A stretch of 64,000 nt of DNA from Lytechinus variegatus (Eukaryota > Echinodermata > Echinoidea > Temnopleuroida > Toxopneustidae): positions 16,105,292-16,169,291 of the forward strand of contig NC_054751.1 of assembly GCF_018143015.1 (NCBI RefSeq). Direction: 5' to 3'. Positions 1 to 11,239 of the stretch are shown in pieces. Both the position numbers and the translations under genes were made by a program. The notes under the pieces were generated by a model, which did no database searches, was not told where the DNA came from, and worked only from the letters and a program-made list of their open reading frames with translations. How positions within the stretch are numbered: position 1 is the stretch's first letter; each line of letters begins with the position of its first letter.

Positions 1-1888
1 TTTCATTTTATCTGGAAATATCCCAGACGCAAGTGATAGATTAAATATATGACACAAAGGTTCGCTTATTAATTCGATTACAAGTTTGACAATCTTAGGA
101 GAGCAATCATCTAGACCCGGGGCCTTGTTGTTACCAAAACGCATGACAATATTACATATTTCACGTTGGGTTACCGGACTGAAAAACAATGATTTAGAAT
201 TTGGTTCAGGTAGATACGTTTTGAAATCTGTATAATTTTGAGGAGTGGTGTTAGCTAGCCTAGGACCAATTTCAACAAAGAAATCATTAAAAGTATTTGC
301 TATTTGGAGTGGGTCTGTCGATACACTTCCATCACAAACTAAAGAGTTGGGGGTGGTTTTTCTATTTTTATTCAATATTGATTTGATCAATTGCCACGTA
401 CGGTTTATATTATTTTTATATTCTTCAAATTTACATTTATAATAACATTTTTTAGCCTGTCGTTTCAAATAGTTAACGTTTTTAAGAGAGTCTTTGTATT
501 TAGTTTCGTTTCGAACTGTTGGTTTATGGATATATTTTTTTATAAAGACTATTTTCATAACGAATAGTTTGAAGCAATCCATCGGTCATCCAGCATTTAA
601 GTTTAATTTTCTTTCTAGATGTTCTTTTAAATGGAAAATTACTATCATACATTGCACGGAATTTTGTTATGAATGTTTCATATGCTTGATTCGCATCTTG
701 CATATCTAAAATATCACCCCAATTTGAATTTTCAATTTCATTTTTAAATTTCGCAATATTGCATGCCGTAAAAGCCCTATACGAGGTACCGCGTGATCTT
801 TCGATTTAGTTTTAATAACATTCATGTCGGTTACGTGAAATATTGGTAAGTGATCTGACACGTCTGAGTATAACAATCCACCTAAAGTATGTAAATCAAA
901 TTAATTAGTCAAAACATTATCTAAAAGGGTAGCACTTGTTTGTGTAATTCTGGTGGGCCGATCAATTATAGGGAGAAAAAAATTACTAAAAAGACAGTTT
1001 ACAAAGTTTTTAATTTGAGAACTAGAATTATGCTTTAAAATATCTATATTTAGATCACCCATCAAAAATATCCGTTTGTTTTCCCTGGAAAGACGAATCA
1101 AAAGGCTATCGAACTCCTCGATAAATTCATTAATGTCTAAAGATGGGGCTCTGTACAAGGTTCCTACAATTATATTTTTCCCTGCGCACTGTTCCAGTTC
1201 GACAAATAGAGAATCACATGTTATTTCGCTTAAGTTAAGGTCATTGCGTTCTAAGAAATTAAAAGATTCATGTACATACATTCCAACTCCACCGCCTCTG
1301 GAATATTTCCTATTGTTACAAACGAAAGTATAGTTGGGCATATATATTAGGGGACTTTCGAATCTTAACTTTCGAATCGGAAATGGCAATTATATCAAAT
1401 GTAAAGTCCAAAGAGTTAAGACAGGTTGTAATGTCATCAAAAGAATTTAAAAGACTTCTAGCATTCAAGTGAACGCTGGAAAATTTTCCACTGCTCGGAA
1501 CATCAACATTCCCAAATATTTCATTGAATTCCTCAGAACTGTAGTAACGAGAGTCGTTTGAACTTTCAGTAAAGAATTGGAAGTCAGGGTCAACATCATT
1601 GTTTTGGATAATACTTTCATATGCTAAAAAAGGATCAAAATGTAAATGAGAAAGCCTGTCAAAATTATTTTCTGGGGGTTCGTCAGCCGATATTACATCA
1701 TCAAGCTCATTGTTATTTAATTGGTTAAAAGGGAATAGGTGTTCAAAACAGCGTTTACAACAGGAAAAATATTTGTTCCAGTCGTGATTTAGACATATTT
1801 GCTTACACACGTAACAATATTGTTGACTATGTAACAAGTCTTGAAATTCTTGTATGGATTCACCCATCATCGTCATGAGCGCATACAT
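1..1888 (-). mobile_element. Non-LTR retrotransposon (CR1/Jockey-like), endonuclease and start of reverse transcriptase, broken
   Basis: Read on the minus strand this is a LINE ORF2. The N-terminal part (1316-1888) has Cys pairs (CYVCKQIC, CCKRC), an acidic linker, then the opening of an APE-type endonuclease (LNARSL, FDIIAISDS). The endonuclease continues in another frame (901-1389) with RGGGVGMYVHE, GTLYRAP, the catalytic GDLNID and SATLLDNVLTN. Between 1 and about 480 the frame is open again and reads FNDFFVEIGPRLA, NNKAPGLDD and LSLASGIFPDK, the pre-domain and motif 2 of the reverse transcriptase. The catalytic YxDD part lies beyond the window edge. The switch of frame near 1375 shows the copy is dead. 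CR1/Jockey placement is from motif style only. Confidence 0.88.
1871..1879. repeat. 9-bp target-site duplication, left copy
   Basis: CGTCATGAG here is repeated exactly at 5317-5325, on the far side of the foldback element. A 9-bp duplication is usual for Mutator-like elements. Confidence 0.6.
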
Positions 1889-4800
1889 TCGTAATTCCGA
1901 AGCTTCGTAATTCCGAAGGTTCGGTTATTCCGAAGGTTCGTATTTCCGAAGGTTCGTAATTCCGAAGGTTCGTAATTCCGAAGGTTCGTCAATCCGAAAA
2001 CGAAATAAGGTTCGTAATTCCGAAGGTTCGTTAATCCGAAAACGAAATAAGGTTCGTAATTCCGAAGGTTCGTTAATCCGAAAACAAAATAAGGTTCGTA
2101 ATTCCGAAGGTTCGTTAATCCGAAAACGAAATAAGGTTCGTAATTCCGAAGGTTCGTTAATCCGAAAACGAAATAAGGTTCGTTAATCCGAAAACGAAAT
2201 AAGGTTCGTTAATCCGAAAATTAAATAAGGTTCGTATTTCCGAAAATGAAAATAATTCATTTTGGTAACAAAAACGATGTTGTCATTACAAGATTACACG
2301 ATATCATGCAATGATAGTAATAACGATCGATGATGTGTGTTGGGGCCAAAGCATGTATTTCATTAAGAATGGCGCCCTGATCAAGCATAGGCTAATTTCG
2401 ATTTTATCTGAGCAATTGCTGCCTATAAGCAAATGGTTTAATTAAAGATGCAGGGGATCAAGTGTGTTGGAAGCGTGCGAGCAACCTCTAGATAATAGGA
2501 TTTGTATTGGAGGGGATGTCATTTTTAATAACAGCTTCTGCTGGTAATAAAAATAATACTAATAATGATCCTTGTGAGATGTTGAAAGCGCGAATCGCAA
2601 GCTGAAACTAGTAGACATTTCATGTAACAAGACGTGAAGTGAGCATTCGGAGCATTTTTTGTAATCGTGAGATTCTAAAGAATTAATGCGAGGGCGAGTT
2701 GTAATTTGTTTATATACTGACCTGGGGCCCGTTGCATGAAACTTTTTACCTGAGAAAACTCAGGTTGTTTTTACAGGAGTTTTTGCCCTGTGCTAAAGTA
2801 ATTGGCGGAAATCAGACTAACCTTAGTTTTCAGTTTTTACCAGAGTTTTCTCAGGTAAAAAGTTTTATGCAACAGGCTTCAGAAAGTAATCTTTTAAGGA
2901 CTGCATTTAGTGACTCATGAATAGAATATATATCTCACGAACTAAATAATGAGAGCGCGAACCGCAAGCTTAAAATTTGTGATATTCCAACCTGAAAACT
3001 GGACATTTCATACTTCTTTTTTGTAACCAGGAATAGAATGAGTTCCTCAATAAACAATACTTGATGCGAGCGAGAAACGTGAGCCAAATTTTTCCGATTT
3101 TCCATCCTGAAAACTGGACATTCTATAGCATTCTTGTAAAAAAAAAATAATATCTGGGAGAATAGTTTTCAGAACTGAAGTGGCTTCCTATAATATAATA
3201 GCTGGGTAAATGATATCTATATCAATATTATCATTCTAGGCCCACATGAAATTTCCAAAAGTTTGAGCACGTGATTCGCTCACAACATCTCACAAGGATG
3301 CCCTTTTAACAGTATTGCAAAAAGGTGAATTTTACATCTTCAGATTTGACTTTTTCCCCAAAACCGCTTGCTCTCTACGCTCGCAGAAATGAAACGTAAA
3401 TATATAACTTTAGCATGTTTAGTGATCACTTAAAAAATTGTGCTCAATTTAGTTACTACAAAAACACACAACCTCTTTACACAGATGATAATCTAATGGT
3501 GAAAATATCCGTTTGCACCAAATTGCCCCTATTGGCCCCTTTTTTTTACTTTGCCCCCCCCAAAAAAAAAAAAAAAAAAAAAACGTTCCGCCGCCATTGG
3601 CTAAAACACGCATCGTCTTCATGGCTAACTGCAAAAAGTTCTTAAAATGTCCCCTTTAGATCAGGTCAGAGCTTATATATTTAAAAATTCTGTTCGCGCT
3701 TCTTGCTAGCAGTTATTATCTAAATTTAGTTACATAGGCATCTCGCTTTGAAGATCACAAACATATTGCCCATCATATTAACAAAAATATAGCTCGCGCT
3801 CGCATTATTTAAAAAGGGTTTATCATGCTATTACATATTTACTTTATTTTATAAGGATAAAGCTAATTATTGACTGTTAGGACTACCCTTTCAAAGAAAC
3901 AAACAAAAATCAACTTTAAACTGCCGATCAAGGAAAATATGGCTAAAAAAATCCCCCCCGCCCCCCCCCCCCTCTATTTAACGAAAGTTGGATCCGCCGG
4001 GAGGGAGGCAGGGGGCATCAAAAATGGAATAAAAAACAGGGGAATTAATATTTTCCAAAATGGGAAAGTTCCTTTTTCAAAAATAAATATGCCGTTTTTC
4101 ATGTTTTTTTCGAAATAAAATACTCTTTTTAAAGTATACAAGTTAAGTTAAGTTTTCAGGCTGGAATATTGAAAAATTTCAGCTTGCGCTTCGCACTCTC
4201 ATTCGATTGGTGAAATATGCATCCTAAAGAGGTCACTAAATGCTTTCTTTAACAGGTTCCTTTTCTGGTCAGTATGTTTAAGCTCGCGTTTTGCGCTCGT
4301 GTTAATTCTTTAGTTAGATGCACATCTTTTTAATGACAGCAGAAATCTGCTTGGATTTTTAAAAACTAATTTTCATTTTTTATTGAAATAACCTAAAGTT
4401 TAGCTTGTGATTCACGCTCGCAACACCTCGCAATAATGCCATTTTAAGAATAACTGACCACAAAAAACGTTATACAACTTCACCTTTGAATTTGTTTTAC
4501 CAAGCCGCTCGCTCATTATACTCTCTCCCGAAAAATAAAGCCTAAATATACATTTTGCCATAATAACAAGTCACTTCAAAAAAGTTATTCTCTACTTAAT
4601 CACTATCAAACAGACAATGACTTCAAGCAGATGATAATCTTAAGGTGAAAATATCACCACAGTCCCAATTTTGACGTATGAGTTTCATTTTTTGGCTTTA
4701 CCCCCAACGAAAATTCGTTCGGCCGCCCTTGCCTTCCCATCCTCATATGATAATTGAACGGCAACAGTGTCCCCCGCCCCCCTCCCCTTGCCTCTGCTTT

Positions 4801-5316
4801 CCCGGTTTTCATTTTTCGGATTAACGAACCTTATTTTGTTTTCGGATTAACGAACCTTATTTTGTTTTCGGATTAACGAACCTTATTTCGTTTTCGGATT
4901 AACGAACCTTCGGAAAAACGAACCTTATTTTGTTTTCGGATTAACGAACCTTATTTAGTTTTCGGATTAACGAACCTTCGGAAAAACGAACCTTATTTCG
5001 TTTTCGGATCAACGAACCTTCGGAATAACGAACCTTTTTTCGTTTTCGGATTAACGAACCTTCGGAACAACGAACCTTATTTCGTTTTCGGATTAACGAA
5101 CCTTCGGAACAACGAACCTTATTTCGTTTTCGGATTATGGAACCTTCGGAATAACGAATCGTCGGAATTACGCCACAAATGTTCGGATTAACGAACCCTT
5201 TTTCGTTTTCGGATTAACGAACATCGAGGTATAGGCAATTTACGTGTTTCGGAATTACGAACCTTCGGAATAAAGAACCTTCGGAATTACGAAGCTTCGG
5301 AATTACGAAGTGTAAC
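1880..5316. mobile_element. Foldback/Mutator-like element whose inverted ends are arrays of short iterated motifs
   Basis: The left end (about 1890-2245) iterates TTCGTAATTCCGAAGG and TTCGTTAATCCGAAAACG; the right end (about 4808-5310) carries the same motifs inverted, as CGGATTAACGAACC. The last 30 or so bases of both ends (CTTCGTAATTCCGAAGCTTC) match as inverted repeats, while the outermost 8 bases match poorly. CGTCATGAG flanks both sides. The 2.5 kb interior has no supported coding region. It holds a palindromic MITE (2724-2879), degenerate GAGCGCGAACCGCAAGC modules in both orientations (for example 2949, 3065, 3790, 4170) and poly-C/poly-A runs. Assignment to Mutator-like rests only on the 9-bp duplication and long inverted ends. 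Confidence 0.7.
2724..2879. repeat. Palindromic MITE, GGGGCCCGTTGCAT family, copy 1
   Basis: The arms GGGGCCCGTTGCATGAAAC and GTTTTATGCAACAGGC are inverted; inside them TACCTGAGAAAACTC is matched by GAGTTTTCTCAGGTA. A closely similar copy lies at 47501-47657. Confidence 0.75.
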
Positions 5317-5325
5317 CGTCATGAG
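5317..5325. repeat. 9-bp target-site duplication, right copy
   Basis: CGTCATGAG, identical to 1871-1879. Confidence 0.6.
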
Positions 5326-6116
5326 AATGCAACGTTTTATCATGTAGGAATTTACACACTGACAGATACATTTGACAACTATTATTAAGATCTTTTAGGT
5401 TGCATTTTAGGTATATTGTAGCTGTTGCTTTCGGATAGATTACGTAATAACATATGTGCATTGTTGTTGCATATTGAATGAGCACGAACAGAATGAGTAT
5501 ATTTTGAAAGTGAGTTGTACGTCTATTTGTATACAAAGCAACATCACGCCCACTAGAAGGTTGGTAAAAGAGAATGATGTTGACAGAAAATGGAAAGTTA
5601 CGTAAAGAAGAACAGTTCGCCCTTGTAATTATATTAATTTGATACAAAATTAATAACATTGTGCGTCTTAATCCAACAACAAAATTCATCATATATAACA
5701 CAAAAAGGAGCCATAGTAAAGCAAATAGAAATTAAGTGGATGCGTCTGCATCAAAAATAATAAGTTAAATAATAAGTAAAATAAAATATAGGGCTTTGAA
5801 TGCCTTCATTATTTTCCTTCTGAAGTTCAGTTTGTAAGTATACATGTATACGAATCGAAAGAACATGTTACAATCTGTTTAGATTGTCTTGTCACAAAAC
5901 AAGACAGAATTCACTTTTTGGAAGTTAAAAGCAATTGAACGAGATGAAACTTACATTTTCATGAGTATTTATCTTTCTTTCTTTTTTCATTATAAGTTAA
6001 AATTAATATATACTGAGCCTGGATTAAAGGCAGTAAAGCATCACAAAAAGCAAAAAGACAATTGGTATACTGGCTGGTATTTGTATTATGAATGATTGGA
6101 ATAAGATTACCAAAAA
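5326..6116. other. AT-rich stretch without a supported gene
   Basis: A minus-strand reading frame of about 130 codons exists here but has no recognisable motif. If the 1880-5316 element inserted into the LINE, the first part of this stretch would be the LINE's original 5' flank or untranslated region. Confidence 0.5.
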
Positions 6117-9100
6117 AGGAAATCTATATTTGCATTGAGTCCAATTAATTAACATTTTTTCCTCTTTAAATATGAATGGGATATTTTCGCAAAGATATAA
6201 TTTGTAATTTATATTACAAAGTAATTAAGATTTGCTAGATACAAATTTTCAAAGTAAATAAAAAGAAGGCAACTCAATCAAGTTTCATTGTGTCCAAAGT
6301 ATCATTGGTTGGAGGCATACTTTCACCAAAAGTGAGATGTAAAATCCAGTATGCAAGCACAAAATGAGTATCAATATACTTGAGAAAAACATAACAGAAA
6401 GTCATTATTTTATAACTTTCTTTTCCCATCTATCACTGTCTATTGTTGATTATGTTATGATTATTAGCAGGGGAAAAAAGAAAAAGGAAAAAAAATATAT
6501 CAGTGCATAACGCCACATGTGTAACATTGAATCATCACGACCACATCCAAAGCAATCATGCTAATTCCATGCTAAGGAATCAAGCAAAGGCCAAAAGCAT
6601 GTACAGCTTTTTCTCAGAACTGTATTTCATCTATAAATTTATCATTTTGTATTGTATGTTCTTTATATATTTAATGAAAGGTCGTTTACTATGGAAAACA
6701 GAGAAAATTTTCAATGTCAACAATACTGAGAAGCAATCACCACATAGCAATGGCCAAAGCTGTACACATAAATTAAGTGTGATTTTGATTCAAACATCTG
6801 TAAAAAACGTATCATTCAATGTCAGCTCCATATTCTATTTCATGTATACAAAATATGATTTTGTCACATCCAGAACAATCATGCTGATTCCATGCTAATT
6901 AATCAAGCAAAGGCCTAAGCTGTACATAATGAACATTATATAGCTTTATTTCTCAGAATTATTCATGGTTGTTGTTATATTTGCTTATTCATTACATGTT
7001 AGATGAAAAGTAATTTTACTATGAAATACAAGTAAAACTTGAATGACAACAATCCTGAGAAACAATCACTGAAGAACAATGGCCAGAGCTGTACAGATAA
7101 ATTTAGGTGAAATTCAATTCAGACATTTGTAAACTAACAGGCATTCAGAGTCAGTTCAACCTATAATAATATATAGACTGTTTGCACTCATCATATTCAT
7201 TAATAGCTCCATGTTCATACTTAATGCCATAGACATAACATGCATGATAAGTATATTGTAAATCTGAAATCGTCCAATGGAGGTGAACATTTTCCTTTCA
7301 ATATTGTTTTCACCTTGTTTGATAACTAAGGGGTAAACTAACTTACAGGAAGTAAAATAGTGTTGATGATCATAAAATCATTATGACCACACTTTAAAGT
7401 AATTATGAAAATCCCATGTTAAGGAATCAAGCAATGGCCTAAGCTATACAAAATACATATTTCATTAGCTTTAGTTCTCAGAATTGTATTTATCTGTTCT
7501 TATTCATATTTGTTATTATATTTTGTTTATTCTTTATATGTAAGATGAAATTTACTATGAAATATAAGATAAATCTTCAATGTCAACAATCCTGAGAAAT
7601 AATCACTAAAGAGCAACGGCCAATGCTGTACAGATAAATTTAAGTGTGATTCTGTTCAGACTATTTTTAAACAATTGAGCATTCAATGTCAGGTCCACCT
7701 ACAATATTGAGATTTAGCAATCACCATAAGAAATATTATAAATCTGAAATCAATGGTGGTGACCTATTTCCTTTCAATATTGTTTTACTTAATTTGATAC
7801 ATCACAGGTAACTAACTAGCAAGATGTAAACTAGTGATAATGACCAAGATTTTTCTGAATAGTGTGCATTGCACTTGTTCCAATATCAGATGTGTCCATC
7901 ACTGTAAAAGAGCCTGCATATCCGATACAAACTAATATTTGCATTGAGTCCGTTGGTTTTTATTTCCGTTTTCTTTCAAAATGCCAGGAATATTTAGGCA
8001 CAGACTTACAAAAACCAAGGTTATTTTTGGTAGGAACATGCATTTGAGTCTTATTAAATACAAATTTTCACCTGCTGAAATGAATTGAAAGAAAGAATTG
8101 AATTCTGTTATGTAAACAAAATAACAGATTGGTTGGAGACAGAGTTTCACTAGAAAATGAAAGTGTCAATATAAAGTATGCAAGAACAAAGGGATATGGT
8201 TTTGCTGTTAGAGAGAAAAAAAAACATCAGAAAGTTATTATTTCATCTTTCTTTTCACATTTGTTAATGCCTTCGTTGATGTTATGATTTATATCAGTAG
8301 GAAAAAAAACCCTGTACATAGAGCCACAGATGTAACAGAGAATCATCACCTCCACATCCAAAGTAATCGTGCTAATTCTATGCTAAAGAATCAAGCAAAG
8401 GCCAAAGCTGTACAGGTGTTTCTCAGAATTGCATTTCTCCAAAAATTTATCATTTTACATTGTTTATTCTTTACATGTTTAATAAATTTTCAATGTCAAC
8501 AACACTGAGAAACAAACAACACAGAGCAACGGCCAAAGCTGTACAGATAAATTTAAGTGTGATTTTGTTAAAACATCTGTAAACAGTGGATCATTTAATG
8601 TCAGCTCCACCTTCTGTATGTGTACAACATATGATTGGTTACAGAACTTACTTAAAGGACAAGTCCACCTCAACAAAAACTTGATTTGAATAAAAAGAGA
8701 AAAATTCAACAAGTATAACACTGAAAATTTCATCAAAATCGGATGTAAAATAAGAAAGTTATGACATTTCAAAATTTCGCTTCATTTCACAAAAAACAGT
8801 TATATGAACGAGCCAGCTACATCCAAATGAGAGAGTCGATGATGTCATTCACTCACTATTTCTTTTGTTTTTTATTGTTTGAAATATGAAATATTTTGAT
8901 TTTCTCGTCATTGTCATGTGAAATGAAGTTTCATTCCTCCCTGAACACGTGGAATTCCATTACTTTAACATTTGGTGCTTCAGGCAAGGAGGTCCTAATC
9001 GTCAAATTCGTAAAAATTGAAATATTGTATAATTCAAACAATAAAAAACAAAAGAAATAGTGAGTGAGTGACATCATCAACTCTCTCATTTGGATGTAAC

Positions 9101-9500
9101 TGGCTCGTTCATATAACTATTTTGTTAAAAATAAGCGAAACTTTGAAATGTCATAACTTTCTTATTTTACATCCGATTTTGATGAAATCTTCAGCATTGT
9201 GCTTGTCTGATTTTTCTCTATTGATTCAAATCAACATTTTTCTGAGGTGGACTTGACCTTTAATCACCAGAAAGTGAAGTATAAAATCCGATATGCGAGC
9301 AAAAAAAGAGGTTATAAATATACCTTTTGGAAAAATGGTTTTCTTTCTTTGAAATTTGATCGCTGATTTTTTTTCACACTTTTATGTTGCTATGGTTATT
9401 ATCAACAACAAAGAAACTTGTACATAGAGCCACTTTGACAGGTGTAATATAGAATCATCATGGTCACATCCAGCATGTCAGAGTAATCATGCTGATTCCA
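6117..9500 (+). repeat. Diverged local duplications of a roughly 0.3-1 kb AT-rich unit
   Basis: The phrase CATGCTAATTCCATGCTAAG with GAATCAAGCAAAGGCC recurs at about 6548, 6880, 7405 and 8365, with a remnant near 9480. Each is followed by TTCTCAGAA and then by CAATGTCAACAATnCTGAGA and GGCCAAAGCTGTACA. An upstream block (ATTTGCATTGAGTCC, then AGTATGCAAGCACAAA) recurs near 6130/6350, 7935/8175 and 9290. No coding potential. A TTAA MITE (8652-9263) interrupts the series. Confidence 0.6.
8652..9263. repeat. TTAA-flanked palindromic MITE (AGGACAAGTCCACC family), copy 1
   Basis: It starts TTAAAGGACAAGTCCACC and ends GGTGGACTTGACCTTTAA; arms of roughly 150 bases containing TTTCATCAAAATCGGATG are inverted. 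Both ends carry TTAA, which could be a piggyBac-type target duplication or part of the ends. Other copies: 31250-31861, 37637-38126 and a decayed one at 59457-60032. Confidence 0.8.
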
Positions 9501-9847
9501 TGCTATGACTCAGAGATATGTGAAGCAGGGATTCACTAGTTTGGCAAAGAGTCATTACAGAGCAAAGAAAATGTCATCATGGTCCGGTAGGCCTATAGTT
9601 TATGTTTTGTAAGTAATATTTTATACATAAAAAAATCATACGGAATATGAAAGTAGATACGTTAATCGGAGAGGAAGCGTTGACTTCTCACCAGTCGCTG
9701 TTATAAAGCAAAAACAAGTGCCATCATAAATACTTTTGTACTTTAACTTATAGTTTATACGTTTGTAAATGGACACACAAGGCATAGTGGTGAGTAAAAT
9801 CCAATATAGTGATTGAAGGCATAGATTTCTCACCAGTTTCACGGAGT

Positions 9848-10715
9848 TTACTCTGTGTATATGTCCCACGGAGCTGCGGCTTTACCCTTGTCCCGTGTTT
9901 CTAGTTGAAGCTTTGTACCGATGAGGCGAACTCTGGTAGATTTACCCTTGTCTTTGCGTAGTGAATAAGCTAATTTCTCAAGTTGAAATCGCTTGGCCTT
10001 GAGATATGGGGGCAGATCCGTGCGGATAGTGAATCCAGGACGAGAATTTTTGTCGCGAACCTTGCTCTCGAAAGCTTGTAGGACTTCGTCGCGGTCAAAC
10101 ATTGATCCAAACCTAGCAATTATCGGGTCCGGCGTTTGGCTTTCTTGGCTGCTTCCTGGGTAGGGCTTGCGTGGGAGTTGATGCGCGTTCACAAAATACA
10201 TTGCATTCACCTTCTCTTGAGAGAATCCGCGTAGAAATGGCGACGCGAACATCATGTAAAGCATTCTTTGATATCTTGGGCGCTACGGGTGATGATTTGA
10301 TTCCGTAGAACAGCAAGTTGAGTTTCCGCTCATGTATTTCAAGACTAGTAATTGCATCTGTTAGCTTGGTCTCTGACTCATGGGCGTTCTCATCCATTTT
10401 AGGTAGCACCACATTCTCCAAATGCACAATTCGCGCCGTCGTATCCTCTGCAAATTTTTGCAGATCCGTGGTAGTTTTTCGAACAGCTCCTAATTCTGCT
10501 CTCAAGTTAGAGATTCCGTCATTCATAATGTTCAATTTATCCATTATTTTATTCATAGACCCGTCAAAGTCGATACGTAGCTTACCAATGGACTCCTCTG
10601 TTGCATACTCACGACGGCCACTTTGTTCGTTAGTTTCATCGTCAGAAGAAGGCTTATTCCGCAAGGAATATGCCTTAGCATTAGTAGATTTGGTGTTATT
10701 AGATACTCTTCTCAT
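9848..10715 (-). pseudogene. L1-like LINE ORF1 protein, frameshifted orphan
   Basis: The minus-strand frame from the ATG at 10715 encodes a basic N-terminus (MRRVSNNTKS), a heptad-rich coiled coil (about residues 45-120, KIMDKLNIMNDGISNLRAEL) and an RRM-like start (HERKLNLLFYGIK). Near 10260 the frame shifts. The second frame (9848-10264) carries RRM and C-terminal-domain features: PDPIIARFGSMFDRDEVLQA, FTIRTDLPPYLKAKR and a final VRLIGTKLQLE. This order (coiled coil, RRM, CTD) is that of L1/Tx1-type ORF1 RNA-binding chaperones. No endonuclease or RT follows downstream, so it is a truncated copy. Confidence 0.75.
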
Positions 10716-10729
10716 GATTCTGTTGTAAA

Positions 10730-11239
10730 AAAGCGTTATTTGAAGAAGATGCAGACGGATTTTGTTGTGTAAATTCTAAGCTCCTAAAATTTCGTGCTAC
10801 ATGCTCAGTGTGCCCTCATCATCATACACATTGATACATGCATGCACATGTTAAAGTAGTCATCATGACCAGGGCTGTTGCATAGAAGAAAAACTGGCAA
10901 TTTTTTTGTCAGTTATTTTTTATTGCAAATTACTCAACCGGCCCCTGTTCACAACTTCATAAGTGATGCAATTTGTTCATTGATTAATATTTGTCATGAA
11001 TCATATAACCAGACAACCTCTAACCTCATCTGTGTACATCTGTGTCAATCACATTTGGTATTGAAAAGCCGTTCACAAATATTTTGTTTCCTTCGTAAAG
11101 GTTGAAGTAATTCTTATGTGTAGAATATGATGTCTGTCAAGAATCATGTAAAGTTTTTGAACTAGGTTCCTAAAGAAAGTATCAATGCATGCAGCACTTA
11201 TAAAGCAATTTCATTCTTGTCACATTCCTGCTTATTCAG
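10730..11239. other. No gene seen; upstream flank of the DUF4806-type exons
   Basis: AT-rich sequence without recognisable coding. The pyrimidine tract 11211-11239 ends in CAG and serves as the splice acceptor of the next exon, so earlier exons of that gene should lie upstream, but I could not identify them. Confidence 0.45.

Noticed and set aside
3449..3645. Short open frames across poly-C/poly-A runs
   Set aside because: Homopolymer-encoded Pro, Lys and Phe runs with no motif; they arise from simple sequence.
5303..5701. 132-codon minus-strand frame
   Set aside because: No motif, biased toward AT-rich codons, and starts inside the end of the foldback element; not supported as a gene.
8479..9256. 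Open frames reading ILHPILMKFSxLCL in several places
   Set aside because: The same peptide recurs in every copy of the TTAA MITE in both orientations; it is a by-product of the inverted arms.
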